Positions 22,139-32,700 of a stretch of 64,000 nt of DNA are shown piece after piece. Each line of letters starts with the position of its first letter. Within the stretch, counting starts at the first letter, position 1. Source of the DNA: Marvania coccoides (lineage: Eukaryota; Chlorophyta; Trebouxiophyceae; Chlorellales; Chlorellaceae); NCBI GenBank assembly GCA_963854735.1, contig OY978098.1, positions 372,001 to 436,000 of the forward strand, written 5' to 3'. The position numbers and the translations under genes are program-made. The notes under the pieces are model-generated. The model searched no databases and was not told where the DNA came from. It saw only the letters and a program-made list of their open reading frames with translations.

Positions 22139-24586
22139 ATGGACTCTCGCTCTCGGCAGCTCGTGGCTTCTGCCTCCGCCATTATCATCTCCGAGGGCTC
22201 AGACCCCAAGGAAGACGCCCGCCAAGAGCGCGCCAAGGCCACTTTTGACTCGGACGAGCTGGCAGCCTTCATGCATGACGGCAAGGACGTTCTGCAGCGT
22301 CGCGCTGAGCTCATCAAGCTCCTGTCCTCCCAGCCGTGGGGCGACAAGTCCTCACGCTACTTCCTCGCCAGGGACCAGGAATACGTGAAGGGGCTGCAGA
22401 CCGCAGTGGGAATCTGGTGCGATTTTTTATTGGCCAGAAATAGGTTCCCTTTTTGTTTATCATCTCTTTTTTCGCTGCCCATTCTCATTCTTCCGGAAAA
22501 GCCCCTCAATTTTCCACCTCCCCCCCCCCCCTTTCAGGGACCTCATGCGCAAGAACAAGATGAGCCTGGATGACGGCATCGCCATGCGCCACCTCATGAA
22601 CTTCCCAGGCGGCCTGGAGCTCCACATCGGCATGTTCATCCCCTCCATCCTCTCTCAAGGCACGCCCGAGCAGCAGGCCAAGTGGCTGCCGCTCTGCAAC
22701 CGCCTCCAGGTCATCGGCACTTACGCCCAGACGGAGCTGGGTCACGGTACGTTTGTGCGTGGCCTTGAGACCATCGCAGTGTACGACAACGACACAAGAT
22801 CTTTCATCATTCACTCCCCCACCCTCACCGCCACAAAGTGGTGGCCGGGGGGACTGGGAAAGACCGCCACCCACGTGGTGTGCATGGCGCGCCTCATTGT
22901 GGGCGGCAAAGACTACGGGCCCCACGGGTTTGTGGTGCAGATTCGCGATCTTTCTGCCCACCTGCCGCTCCCCGGGGTGGAGGTGGGCGATATTGGGCCC
23001 AAGCTAGGGTTCAACTCGGTGGACAACGGGTGGCTGAGGTTCGACCACGTGCGGGTGCCCCGCGACGCCATGCTGATGCGGTTTTCGCAGGTCACCGAGG
23101 AGGGGTGCTACGTGCCACCGCCGCCCAGCAACACCAAAGCGTCCTACGCAACCATGGTCTATGTCAGGGCCACGGTACGAGATAATAATTTTAATGGGAT
23201 TGTGTGGTTCAGAATGTTATTATGCACATTTATTTTTAGTAAGAGAAAAAAATTCTGCTTGTTCTAATTCCTTTCCCCCCTATACCGTCACTTCACACAG
23301 CTGGTTCGCGACGCTGGCGACTTTCTGGGCCGCGCCGTCACCATCGGGACCCGTTTCCTGGCTGTGCGCCGCCAAACCGTGCCGGAGCGCGGGCAGCGTG
23401 AGCTGCAGGTGCTGGACTACGACCACATCCAGCAGTCGCTGCTGTCGCTGGTGGCCAAGGGGTACGCCCTGAAGTTCATGGGCAAGCGCATGATGGAGAT
23501 GTACCTGGAATTTGACAGCGCTCGCGACCGGGGAGACTTCTCCGCCCTGCCCGAGCTGCACGCGCTGTCTTCGGGGCTGAAGGCGCTGTGCACGGGGACT
23601 GCGGCGGACGGCATCGAGGAGGTGCGGCGGCTGTGCGGCGGCCACGGGTTCTCTGTGCTGTCGGGCCTGCCGGCGCTGTACGCGTCCTACGTGCAAAATG
23701 TGACCTGGGAGGGCACCAACGAGGTGATGTACCTGCAGTGCGCGCGCTACCTGGTCAAAGCGCTGCTCGCTGGCGCCGCTGGCACCGCTGGCGGCGCAGC
23801 GCGTGGCAGCGCTGCCTACCTGGCACGTGCCTCGCAGGAGGCGGCCTCACGCAGCTCTGTGGTGGCGCCGCAGGACTGGGAGCGCCCAGAGCACGCGCTC
23901 CCTGCGCTGCGCCACGCGGCTACGCACCTGACTGTGGCCGCTGTTGAGGCTCTGCGGGCAGCCGGTGGCGGCAACATTGTTTTCGAGGGCGCCCCTTGGA
24001 ACGACTCCAACTCCGACCTCATTCGCGCTGCGCGCGCCCACGCCCGCCTGGTGGTGCATCAGACAATGGTGGAGGGCGTGGAAGAGGCCGCCAAGTCTGG
24101 CGCCCTGAGCGGTGCCGCTGTGGCTGTGCTGCGCAAGCTGACGGCGCTGCACTGCGTGACGCTGCTGTCCGAGGAGGCGGAGACGCTGCTGGAGGGAGGC
24201 CACGTGAGCGGCACGCAGGCGTCGTGGCTGCGCGTGCAGAAACGGGAGCTTACGCGCGCGCTGAGGCCCAACGCGGTGGCCCTGGTGGACGGCTTCGGGT
24301 GAGTGGGGTTTGAATTTTAGACGGTTGATTTTTTTGTGCAATTGTTGTTTGTTGTGAAAATGAGTGGAGTTTATATTGCGTCCGGCTAATGTTTGCATTC
24401 GAATTGACTGTTTCCAGGTACGAGGACTACCTGCTCAACAGCGCCATTGGCAGGAAGGATGGAGATGTGTACACCGCTCTGCTGGCAGGGGCCAAAGCCT
24501 CGCCGCTGAATGCCACGCAAGAGGGTCCCGCCTGGGAGCCGGTGCTGAAGCCTCTCCTGGACCCTGTAACCCGCAGCCGCATGTGA
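22139..24586 (+). CDS. Acyl-CoA oxidase, peroxisomal
   Basis: First step of peroxisomal beta-oxidation: acyl-CoA to trans-2-enoyl-CoA with H2O2 release. Exons 22139-22416, 22538-23174, 23301-24298 and 24418-24586 give 693 residues, normal for the family. Seen: MRHLMNFPGG, the FAD/substrate segment YAQTELGHGTFVRGLETIA, TKWWPGGLGKTATH, the flexible-loop MGRAV-type region replaced by VTIGTRFLAVRRQ, CGGHGFS and TWEGTNEVMYLQCARYLVK. It ends in SRM, a minor peroxisomal targeting type 1 signal, which supports the location. Middle exons are very GC-rich. A run of 12 C precedes the exon 2 acceptor. Confidence 0.95.
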
Positions 24587-24779
24587 AGAGGCATTTACAT
24601 GTTTTGAAATAGCGGCGAATGATGAATATATATGTGCTTGCTTATGCCTTGATTGCTGGGCTCCGAAAGCACAAAAGAATGCATTTTTGGCGACTAGCCT
24701 TTTTCGTTTTTTTCCTCGGATCGAATTCTTTTCTTCTCTTTGTTCTTTATCTAAAGGAATTAGAAAATAAAAATAAAAA

Positions 24780-24967
24780 ATAATGAAAATTAAGTTTGAA
24801 ACGATAAGAAAAGAAAGGAAAACCAACGGCCGAAAGAAACAACGAATATGAAGAAAAGAAAACAAAGAAAAAACGAAAAATTCAAAGTATTATGTCCAGC
24901 CACGGAGCGTTTCGTAACCTCCAGCGTCATGGCTAGCCTTAATGAAAGAAGCAACCTGCTTCGGTGC
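24780..24967 (-). repeat. Dispersed repeat, copy 3 (partial)
   Basis: On the minus strand from 24967 it reads APKQVASFIKASHDAGGYETLRGW then stop, nearly identical to copy 1, followed by the noncoding part with the GAAAGAAAC/AACCAACGGC purine-rich block shared with copies 1 and 2. The distal GACTTTAAACC and TACA-type tail are not recognisable. Immediately 5' of the homologous part sits the foldback element at 24968-25105. Confidence 0.65.
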
Positions 24968-25105
24968 AGTTTTATTTTGTAACTCTTCCGCAACCCAAAA
25001 CACATACCCCCACTTGTTTTGGGTTGTGGTATTTATTTAAAAAATCGCAACCCAAAACAATGGGGGTACCTGTTTTAGGTTGTGGAAGAGTTACAAAATA
25101 AACAA
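24968..25105. mobile_element. Foldback (MITE-like) palindromic element
   Basis: Left arm 24968-25030 (TTTATTTTGTAACTCTTCCG, then CAACCCAAAAC ... GTTTTGGGTTG) is inverted almost perfectly in the right arm 25045-25105 (GCAACCCAAAAC ... GGAAGAGTTACAAAATAAAC), with a spacer of about 15 bp. Arms match over about 60 bp with a few mismatches, and each arm contains its own smaller palindrome of GCAACCCAAAAC/GTTTTGGGTTG. A further GCAACCCAAAAC unit follows at about 25109. No coding capacity. Such long AT-flanked palindromes are typical of nonautonomous DNA transposons; a clear target-site duplication is not visible. Confidence 0.6.
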
Positions 25106-25158
25106 CCGCAACCCAAAACGGCGGTCTTACCTTTGAAGGAGAAATACAGAAAGAATGT

Positions 25159-28100
25159 TTATGAAACATTTTCGGCGGCGCTGTCCTCATACTTCCATTC
25201 CGCACCCATCACAGCCGCGGCGTAGGTGAACATATCGCTCACCTCCTCGATAATTTTCTTAGTGGGCTTGCCCGCCCCGTGCCCTGCCCTCACCTCAACC
25301 CTCGCCAGCAGAGGGTTGCGTTGAGCGCTGTCAGCCCCGCCAAGCACGTGCTGCAACTGAGCCAGCAGCTTGTGGGTGTGCAGCGGCACCACGCGATCGT
25401 CGTGGTCGCCGGTAGTCAGCATCATCGCCGGATACTGCCCATTCGCAGGCACTGCCACGTTGTGCAGCGGCGAGTACTTCAGCATGTACTTGAAGTACTC
25501 CTCCTTGTCCACGTCGCCGTAATCAGTGACCCATGCATGGCCTGAAGGAATTTCAGATAAGCATCAGTTGAAAATTTTGAAATTAATGGAAAATTTTTTC
25601 ATATGTAAATTGTATTAAACTGCTGATCAAGGGAATTTGAAGCTCACCGATGGTGAACATGTGGAAGCGAAGCATGTCCATGACGCCCACCTGGAGGGAG
25701 GAATGTAAAAACAGAAATATAACAAAAAGACAAAGAGCAAAATATACGACTAAAAAAAAATAAAAAATAAAGTACTCGCCTGCGCCAAGCCGCATGCAAA
25801 GAGATCGGGCCTCTGGTTGATGCACGCAGCCACCAGCAGGCCGCCATTGCTGCCTCCCTGGATGACCGTGGTAGCGGGGCTGCAGATTTTTTCCTTGTGC
25901 AGGTATTCAGCGCAGGAAGTAAAATCATCAAACACGTTTTGTTTCTGCAGAAGACTTCCATCGTTACGCCACGAAATGCCGTACTCCCCACCGCCACGGC
26001 AGTTTGCCACAGCCACCACGCCGTCGTACGCCAGCAGCCAGCTCAGCCGCGCCACCGAGAATCCAGGCTCCAGGGAGATGTTGAAGCCACCGTAGCCGTA
26101 GAGCAGCGTGGGGGTGTCGCCGTTGAACTCCTTACCCTTTCGGTGGACGATGAACATGGGGACCGCGGTGCCGTCGCGCGAGTTCACAAAGACTTGACGG
26201 GTTTCGAAGAGGTCAGGGTCGAACTTGGTGGAAATGCGGCGGAAGAGCGCAGGCGGTGCATCTTCGCCAGCAATGGCCCTGTACTGCGCCCCTGCAGACA
26301 GATAATAAAAATACAAGGCGAGAAGAATGAAAAACAAAGGACTAAAAAATAAAAACGAGCATCCCAGTGGGATGAAAAAAATCCATTTCATTTACATATT
26401 TACATATATAAAATATAGACTGACCTGGTTCCGTGAAGCCGGTGAAAGAGAAAAAGTACTCCTCCGACTTGCGATTGCCACTGAAAGCACCCACTGAGCC
26501 GATTCCCGGCAGCTCAATTTCCCTGGCGACCTCGCCTGTGGCAAAGCTGCGCAGCTGCATGGTGCTCTTAACGTCGGCGAGATAGCAAGTCATCAGGTTG
26601 TCTCCAGCCAGCTTTGAAGCCCACTGCAGCACATCCTTCGGGTGCTCCTCGACTACCGCAGGCCATGACTCCGGCGGGGTGACCAGGCTGGCCCGTACCA
26701 GTTTATATTTCGGTGCCTCAAAATTAGTCATCACCAACCATTCCTCGTCGTCACGCGTGCCCACATAGTCCCACGCAGCCTTGAAATCGTCCACCAGCTT
26801 CTTCACAGGGAGCTTGACCGTTCCTGAATATAAAAAATTGTGTATAAAAATGGATAAACAAAGAAAAAGAAAAGATCGTGGAGCATCTGAAGCTCACCAG
26901 TGTGGAAATCCATGCTGGAAAAGTCAAGCGCGCCGTCCTCCGAGCGCGGGATGTCGTTCAGATCGATCATCCACAGCTTGTTGGTGGGCTCGCAGCCAGA
27001 AGAGACGGTGAGAATGGCATATCGCCCATCGTGCGTCAGCTCGGCACCCACCATGTACTCAGGCTCCTCAGGAATTGCCAGGACGGTGGCATCTTCAGAC
27101 TGAGGCCGGCCGAGCACGTGGTATTTGAGCTGCTGATTGGCATTTTTACCCGTTTCCGTGCCGGCATCGGTTGTGGCGGGTGGGGCGTAAGAATTGTAGA
27201 AGAAGCCTGAATAAAATTTAGAATAAAACTGATCAGTAAAAACAAAAATATAGTAGAAAAGAAAAAAGGCGGGGACGAAAGCTGCTGGAGCACCATCACT
27301 CGATAAAGCAGGGGTCTCCTCGCCAGTATCCCGTAAGCCACGCTTCTTGCATTAATCATTTTCATTTTCATAACAATTAAGCGTGAGTTAGTTTACCTTT
27401 GCTGTCGTGCGTCCACGCCAAGCAAGAAAATTTGACGTTGCTGAGCTGCTCTCCCTCCAGCTCCTTCCTCTCCCCGGTGGCCTGGTCGATCAAAGACACC
27501 GACACCGTGCGCCAGTCGCTGCCGCCAGAGCTGAACGTCAACGCCACCAGGTTGCCGCACTCGCTAAACGCCCACTGCATAAGAGCCACCTATAGTCATC
27601 ATAGAAAAAGTAAAAGGAAGTAATTAAGCTAATCACCAAATTCCTCACCCCAAATTCGGCCTTAAGAAAAGTAGCAAAAATTGGCGTAGCAAATTCTCTA
27701 TAAATTATAGCTTAGGCGAGTTTGGTGTAGCTTTAGGTGTTTCAGCTCTGTTTTATGTGTTGAAAACAACTGACCGTCCCATCGTCAGAGAGCTCATTTG
27801 GATTGATGAACACCTTTGGAAAGGGGTCCTCAAGCGAATCGAGAGTGTAGAGGACGTTCTGCGCTTGCAGACCGCTGTTATGGGAGTAATAATAGCGCTG
27901 GCCCTTTTTGGACGGCACACCAAATCGCTCGTAGTTGTAGAGCTTTTCGAAAAGCGAGCGAAACGGCAACCGGGTGGGCACCTCATCAAGGACCGATTGG
28001 GTTAGCGCATTTTGTGCGTCCACGAAGGCCTTGGTTTCCTCTGCGTCCGGGTCTTCCAGCCAGCGATAGGGGTCGGGAATTTTGACGCCGTGCAAGAAGG

Positions 28101-28352
28101 TGTCTTCGACGTCTGAGCGGCGGACGGAAGGATATGACGAGGGCTCCACCTGGAGCCGGCCCTGGGGGGCGCCTGCGTATTCAATATGATATTGGGAAAA
28201 GTTGATCAAAACAGATCAGAAAACTGTGCAGAGGCGCTCGGTAGGCCGACAAGCTTCAGTGACAGAAAACAAAAAATGTAGCCAGGCATTGCAAGTGGAC
28301 ACAAAGTATAAAACTTGCCGTTCGGAGCAGGAGTTGGCGAGTATGAGGCCAT
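25159..28352 (-). CDS. Prolyl oligopeptidase (S9A)
   Basis: Cytosolic serine peptidase cleaving short peptides after proline. Eight exons, approximately 28352-28319, 28172-27775, 27589-27397, 27206-26898, 26823-26425, 26291-25780, 25690-25648 and 25541-25159, give 756 residues. Seen: N-terminal PYRWLEDPDAEETKAFVDAQN, beta-propeller blocks (SDDGTVALMQWAFSE, KFSCLAWTHDSKG), YGYGGFNISLEPGFS, NCRGGGEYG, and the catalytic triad: Ser in QGGSNGG (about 591), Asp in GDHDDRV (about 676) and His in AGHGAG (about 716). No targeting signal. Two introns start with GC: intron 1 (AACG|GCAAGT) and intron 6 (GCAG|GCGAGT); in both the GC site is the one that restores homology and frame. Divergent with the ribosome recycling factor gene (222 bp). 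Confidence 0.95.
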
Positions 28353-28573
28353 GATTGTTTTTTTTGCTGACAGCCTACGAGACAAATGGCCCACGCTACG
28401 ATGAGCAAAGTATAATCCACGCATGTAACAAATTTTTAAACTTAAATGGGAGCTAGTATTTCTTCAGAAGTCTTGTGAAAAATAGAATAGAAATATATTT
28501 TGGCGTGCATTTTCTGCAGCGGTCACTGCTTGAGATTGATATTCGAATTTATTACACCGAAATCACACATCAC

Positions 28574-29619
28574 ATGCGGTCTGCGCGGCAGTTGGCGGCC
28601 CTTGGTGTGCGAGGAGCAGTCCTCTTCGAAACCAAGTGCGTTCCTCACTCAAACAACGCCCTTATTGACAATTTATGAAGTTGGTATGAATTGACGTATG
28701 GTTTTGTGCAGGCCTGCCTCTCGGGAGCTCACTGCGGTGCTGGCAGCCTGCACTCAAGCCTGCCGAGGCGGTGGTGGTGCTACTTCCACTGCCACCCCTT
28801 GGGCGCACCAGCTCTCGCAGCTTCGAGAATACGCCAAGAGTGAGGGGCTTTAGAAGACAAGCTTTTCTCCCTTCTTCAAAATTTAATATCGTGTCTTCGT
28901 GCAGAGCCCAAGGGCGGAAAGTCGGCGGCACCAGTGGCGGCAGAAGCGACCAATGCGGATGATGACATCGATCTAGGCCAGTTTCAAAAGTGAGCAATAT
29001 TAAGGGGGTTGAAGTTAACTATTTTTTTCACGTATAGACCACTAGAGCTCGCAGCGTAATTTTCCTTGACGGTATTTTTAATATTGCAATTCTTGCTTGC
29101 AGGCAAATGGAGCAAGCTGTCGGGCACCTGCAACACGAGCTGGCCAACATCCGAACAGGTCGCGCCACCCCAGGCATGCTGGACCACCTCAAAATCGAGG
29201 CGTACGGCGAGAAAATGCCAATGAAAGCAGTGGGCAGCGTTTCAGTGCGAGACCCTCACCTACTGGCAGTCACCCTGTTTGACCCAGGACTTGTGGAGGC
29301 CGTCGTTGCTGGCATCACCAAGTCCCCGCTGCACCTCAATCCCCGCGCTGAGGGGCAAGAAGTTTTGGTGCCAATTCCGCTGCCCACCGCAGAAACCATG
29401 GCTGCGATGGCAAAAATGTGCAAGGGGGAGGGAGAGACGGCCAAGGTGTCGGTGCGCCATGCGCGCAAGGTGGCGTTGGATGCTGTTCGCAAGATTGACT
29501 CTGAGGACATTCGAAAGCGGCTGGAGAAAGAGGTGCAGCAGTTTACAGACAAATTCATCGCAGATGTGGACCAGATTGTTGCATCCAAGCAAAAAGACAT
29601 TGCAAAGCATAACAGCTGA
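28574..29619 (+). CDS. Ribosome recycling factor, organellar
   Basis: With EF-G, splits the post-termination ribosome in an organelle. Exons 28574-28635, 28712-28839, 28905-28989 and 29103-29619 give 263 residues: about 90 of presequence and linker, then the RRF domain. Seen: MEQAVGHLQHELANIRTGRA, IEAYGEKMPMKAVGSVSV, LLAVTLFDP, VLVPIPLPTAETM and the C-terminal helix RKVALDAVRKIDSEDIRKRLEKE. The presequence (MRSARQLAALGVRGAVLF) is Arg-rich and amphipathic, so mitochondrion is more likely than plastid, but this is inference. The linker is Ala/Asp-rich. Stop is about 100 bp from the convergent TPR gene's stop. Confidence 0.93.
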
Positions 29620-29720
29620 GAGAAAAAACGAGAGAGAGCTTTTAATGTCGTCCTAATTGAATTCATAAATTTAAATTTCTCTGCCCCTGATCTGGGTATG
29701 GTACTGTCAGGCTGAAACGC

Positions 29721-32700
29721 TCAAGACTGGGGAGGCGGTGGGGGCGGGGGCCCGCGTCCACGACCTCCACGACCAATCCCCCTGCCGCGCACCACGCCTC
29801 TTCCGCCGCGGATGGCACCGCCACGTCCTGGAACGGGAGGAGGCGGTGACACACCAGGCGGCGCCGGTGCCGGTGGTGCAGCTCCGCCCGCAGGTGCAGG
29901 TGCTAGTGCTCCAGGCGGGGGCACCGCGGCACCGCCAGGCCTGGGCTTGGCTGCCCCGCCAGCCTTGGGAGTCGACCGGGGGGGCGGCTGCCAAGCGATT
30001 GGTGCACGCTTTTTGGGCTTCAGGGAGACCTGCCCCTTTGTGGGGCCCGCAGGGGAGGTTGTCGCGGGAGAAGGGGAGATGCTCGCTCCAGCGGCGGGCG
30101 CGGCAACAGGCTTGGGTTCTGGCTCTGGCTCTGGCTCAGCGGGGCTGCTTTCGACTGCCACCGGCTGCTGCTCCTCCTGCTGCTGCTCCTCCTCCTGCTG
30201 CTGCTGCTGCTCCTCCTGCTGCTGTTCCTCTTGCTGCTGCTGCTCCGCAGCTGCAGGAGCAGCTCCTGTTTCCTCCGCAGCTGCCTGCTCTTCCTCCTCT
30301 TCGTGCATCGTTCCGTCGCCTTCGTCCTCTGACGCAGCTTCCGGCTCAGCAGGCTCGACATGCTCGGCAGCAGGCTCAGCAGCAGGCTCAGCAGCCTCTT
30401 CGCCACCTTCAGCTTCCTCAGCCTCTTCTTCGTCGTCGATGATCACTACTTCGTCCTCTTCATCGCCGCCGCCTTCTGCCGCCACCGCCGCCTCCTCTTC
30501 AGCCTCCTCTTGGGCCTCCTCCTGCTCCTCGTCGCCCTCTTCGTCCACCTCGGTGGCCGCGCCCTCCTCTTCTTCGCCCTCGGCCATCTCCTGATCGCCC
30601 AGAGCTTCGCCGTCGCTGCCACCCTCCTCCAGGGCAGCAGCAACAGCGTCCTCACCCTCGACAGCGGGCTCCTCCTCCTCGAAGGACTCCTCACCCTCTT
30701 CTTCGCCCTCCTCTTCCACCTGCATTGTTTCTTCCGGGCCAGTGGCATGCTCATCCTCTTCCTGCATGCCCTCCGCTTCAGCCTCCACAGCCTGTAAAAA
30801 AATGGGTAAAAAGCAAATGAAAAAAATACCACCACCACATACGCACACATACAAAAAACAAATTAGCACTGCGCAACGATTGATAAACGTGGTCTTACCT
30901 GCTCCTCTTCCACCGCTTCCTCTTGCTCCTCCATGGCGGGCTCTTCCATCCCCGGCGTAGCCTCCTGAGTAGATGGCGCCTCGGGCTCAGCCTCCGCAGC
31001 CGCAGGCGATGGCGTGACAGCCGCCGCAGCAGCAGACGGGACAAAAGGCGGGGCAGCAACAGCCTTGCTGATGCGAGACTTCTTGGCAGGCGGGGCCTGC
31101 GCAGCAACTTCCTCTTCGACAGCAGCAGCCGCAGAAGGACCAGCGTCAGCGCCAGCAGCGAAGTTTTCCTGGGCCTCAGAGGGCGGTCGCCGCTTCAGCT
31201 TGGACTTGACCTTGTCAATGGCCTGTTGCTGGATGGCAGCGATCTGGGTCTTGGCAGCCTCGCGCACTGCTGGGGCAGCAGCGGCGGAAGCCGCCGCCTT
31301 TTTGGTTGTGGCCAGCTCAGCCTTGCACGCCCGCAACTGCTCCTGCAGGCCCTTGACGCTGGAGTGCAGCGCGTCGCGCTCTCCCGCAAGCGCCGCAGCA
31401 CGAGCAGCAGCAGCAGCCTCCGCCGCCTCCACTTCCTGCAGCTTGGCTACCACCTCGTTCTTTTCCTCCTCCACTTTCTTCTTGCCATCATGGGCCTTGC
31501 GCGCCATCGACAGCGCCATATCCTTGGCTGCCTTGATTTCTTGCTGGGCCTGGGCCTCCTTGCCGGCCACCTCGCCCTCCAGCTGCGCCACGCGGGCACG
31601 GAGGGAGGCCACCTCAGCAGCAGCCTGGGCACCGTCGATGCCGCGACCCTCCGCCTCCAAAGCCTGAGGGGTGAGGAAAAATATGGGCAAAAAGAATGAG
31701 ACATGTGCGCCATAGTACGTGACACCATTATTTCAGAAGGAAAAATTGGGAGAAGAAATTTCAACAATGCACCCTACCTTCATCTTCTCCTCCAGCTCCA
31801 TCAGGCGCCGCTCCTTGGCCTGCTGGTGCACCTTCCACTCCTGGACGGGTAGTTTCTCTCGGTTGCAGGTGGTGATCACCGTTGTCCACATACTGGACGC
31901 CTTCTTCTTCCAGTTCTCCGCCTCCGCCCGCATAGTGTCCAGCTCAGCCTTCAGCTTGGCCACCTGGCCAGTGTGGTCGTGAGCAGCACCCTCTGCGCGC
32001 TGGGAAGCCGCGCCCAGACGCTGCTGGACCGCAGCCAGCTGGGAACGGACCGACTCCAGCTCGCGGCGACGCTCCTCAGCGGCGCTCTCCGCAGCATGCG
32101 CAGCCTCCTGCGCGGCCTTGAGCTCGGCAGCCACGCGCTGGTACTCTCCTGCATCCACAGATTCGTACTTTTGCATGATCTGCTGGGCGCGTTTCTGCCA
32201 GCGGTCTGCCGTCTCGCGAGCAGAGGCCAGCTCGGTCCCGGCGGCCTCCTGCTGCGCCTCCAGCGCGCGCATGCGCTGCTGCATCGGCGCCAGCTGAGCC
32301 TCGGTCTGCCGCAGCTTGGCCTGCAGCTCGTTGACTTGGCGGGAGGAGCGAACGTTGTCGGCACGAAGGGCGGCGTTGCTCTCGCGCAGCAGGTTGAACT
32401 GCTCCACCTTTTGCACAAGCTCTTCCTGGCCGGACTCGTCGCGCACAGAGGCGCGCGAGCGCTCCATCTCCGCCGCAAGCTGGGCTCGGGCCTCCTCTGC
32501 GCTGCGCCGGGCAACCTGCGCACAGGCGAAAATAAGAAGAAAAAATGTTATTTTTAATGGAATGCTGAAGAGTGTGCTAGAATTATAAGTATCACTGCTT
32601 GACGTCTCAAACTCACCACTGCCTCCTGACGCAGGCGCACCAGCTCGCGCTCGGCCAGATGAAGATTAATCTCGGCGGCCTCCCGCTCTTGGCGCAGCAG

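Noticed and set aside
29738..31699. Long plus-strand open frames opposite the TPR gene
   Set aside because: They mirror the low-complexity acidic, Gln- and Pro-rich codons of TPR; Ser/Ala/Leu-rich shadow translations.
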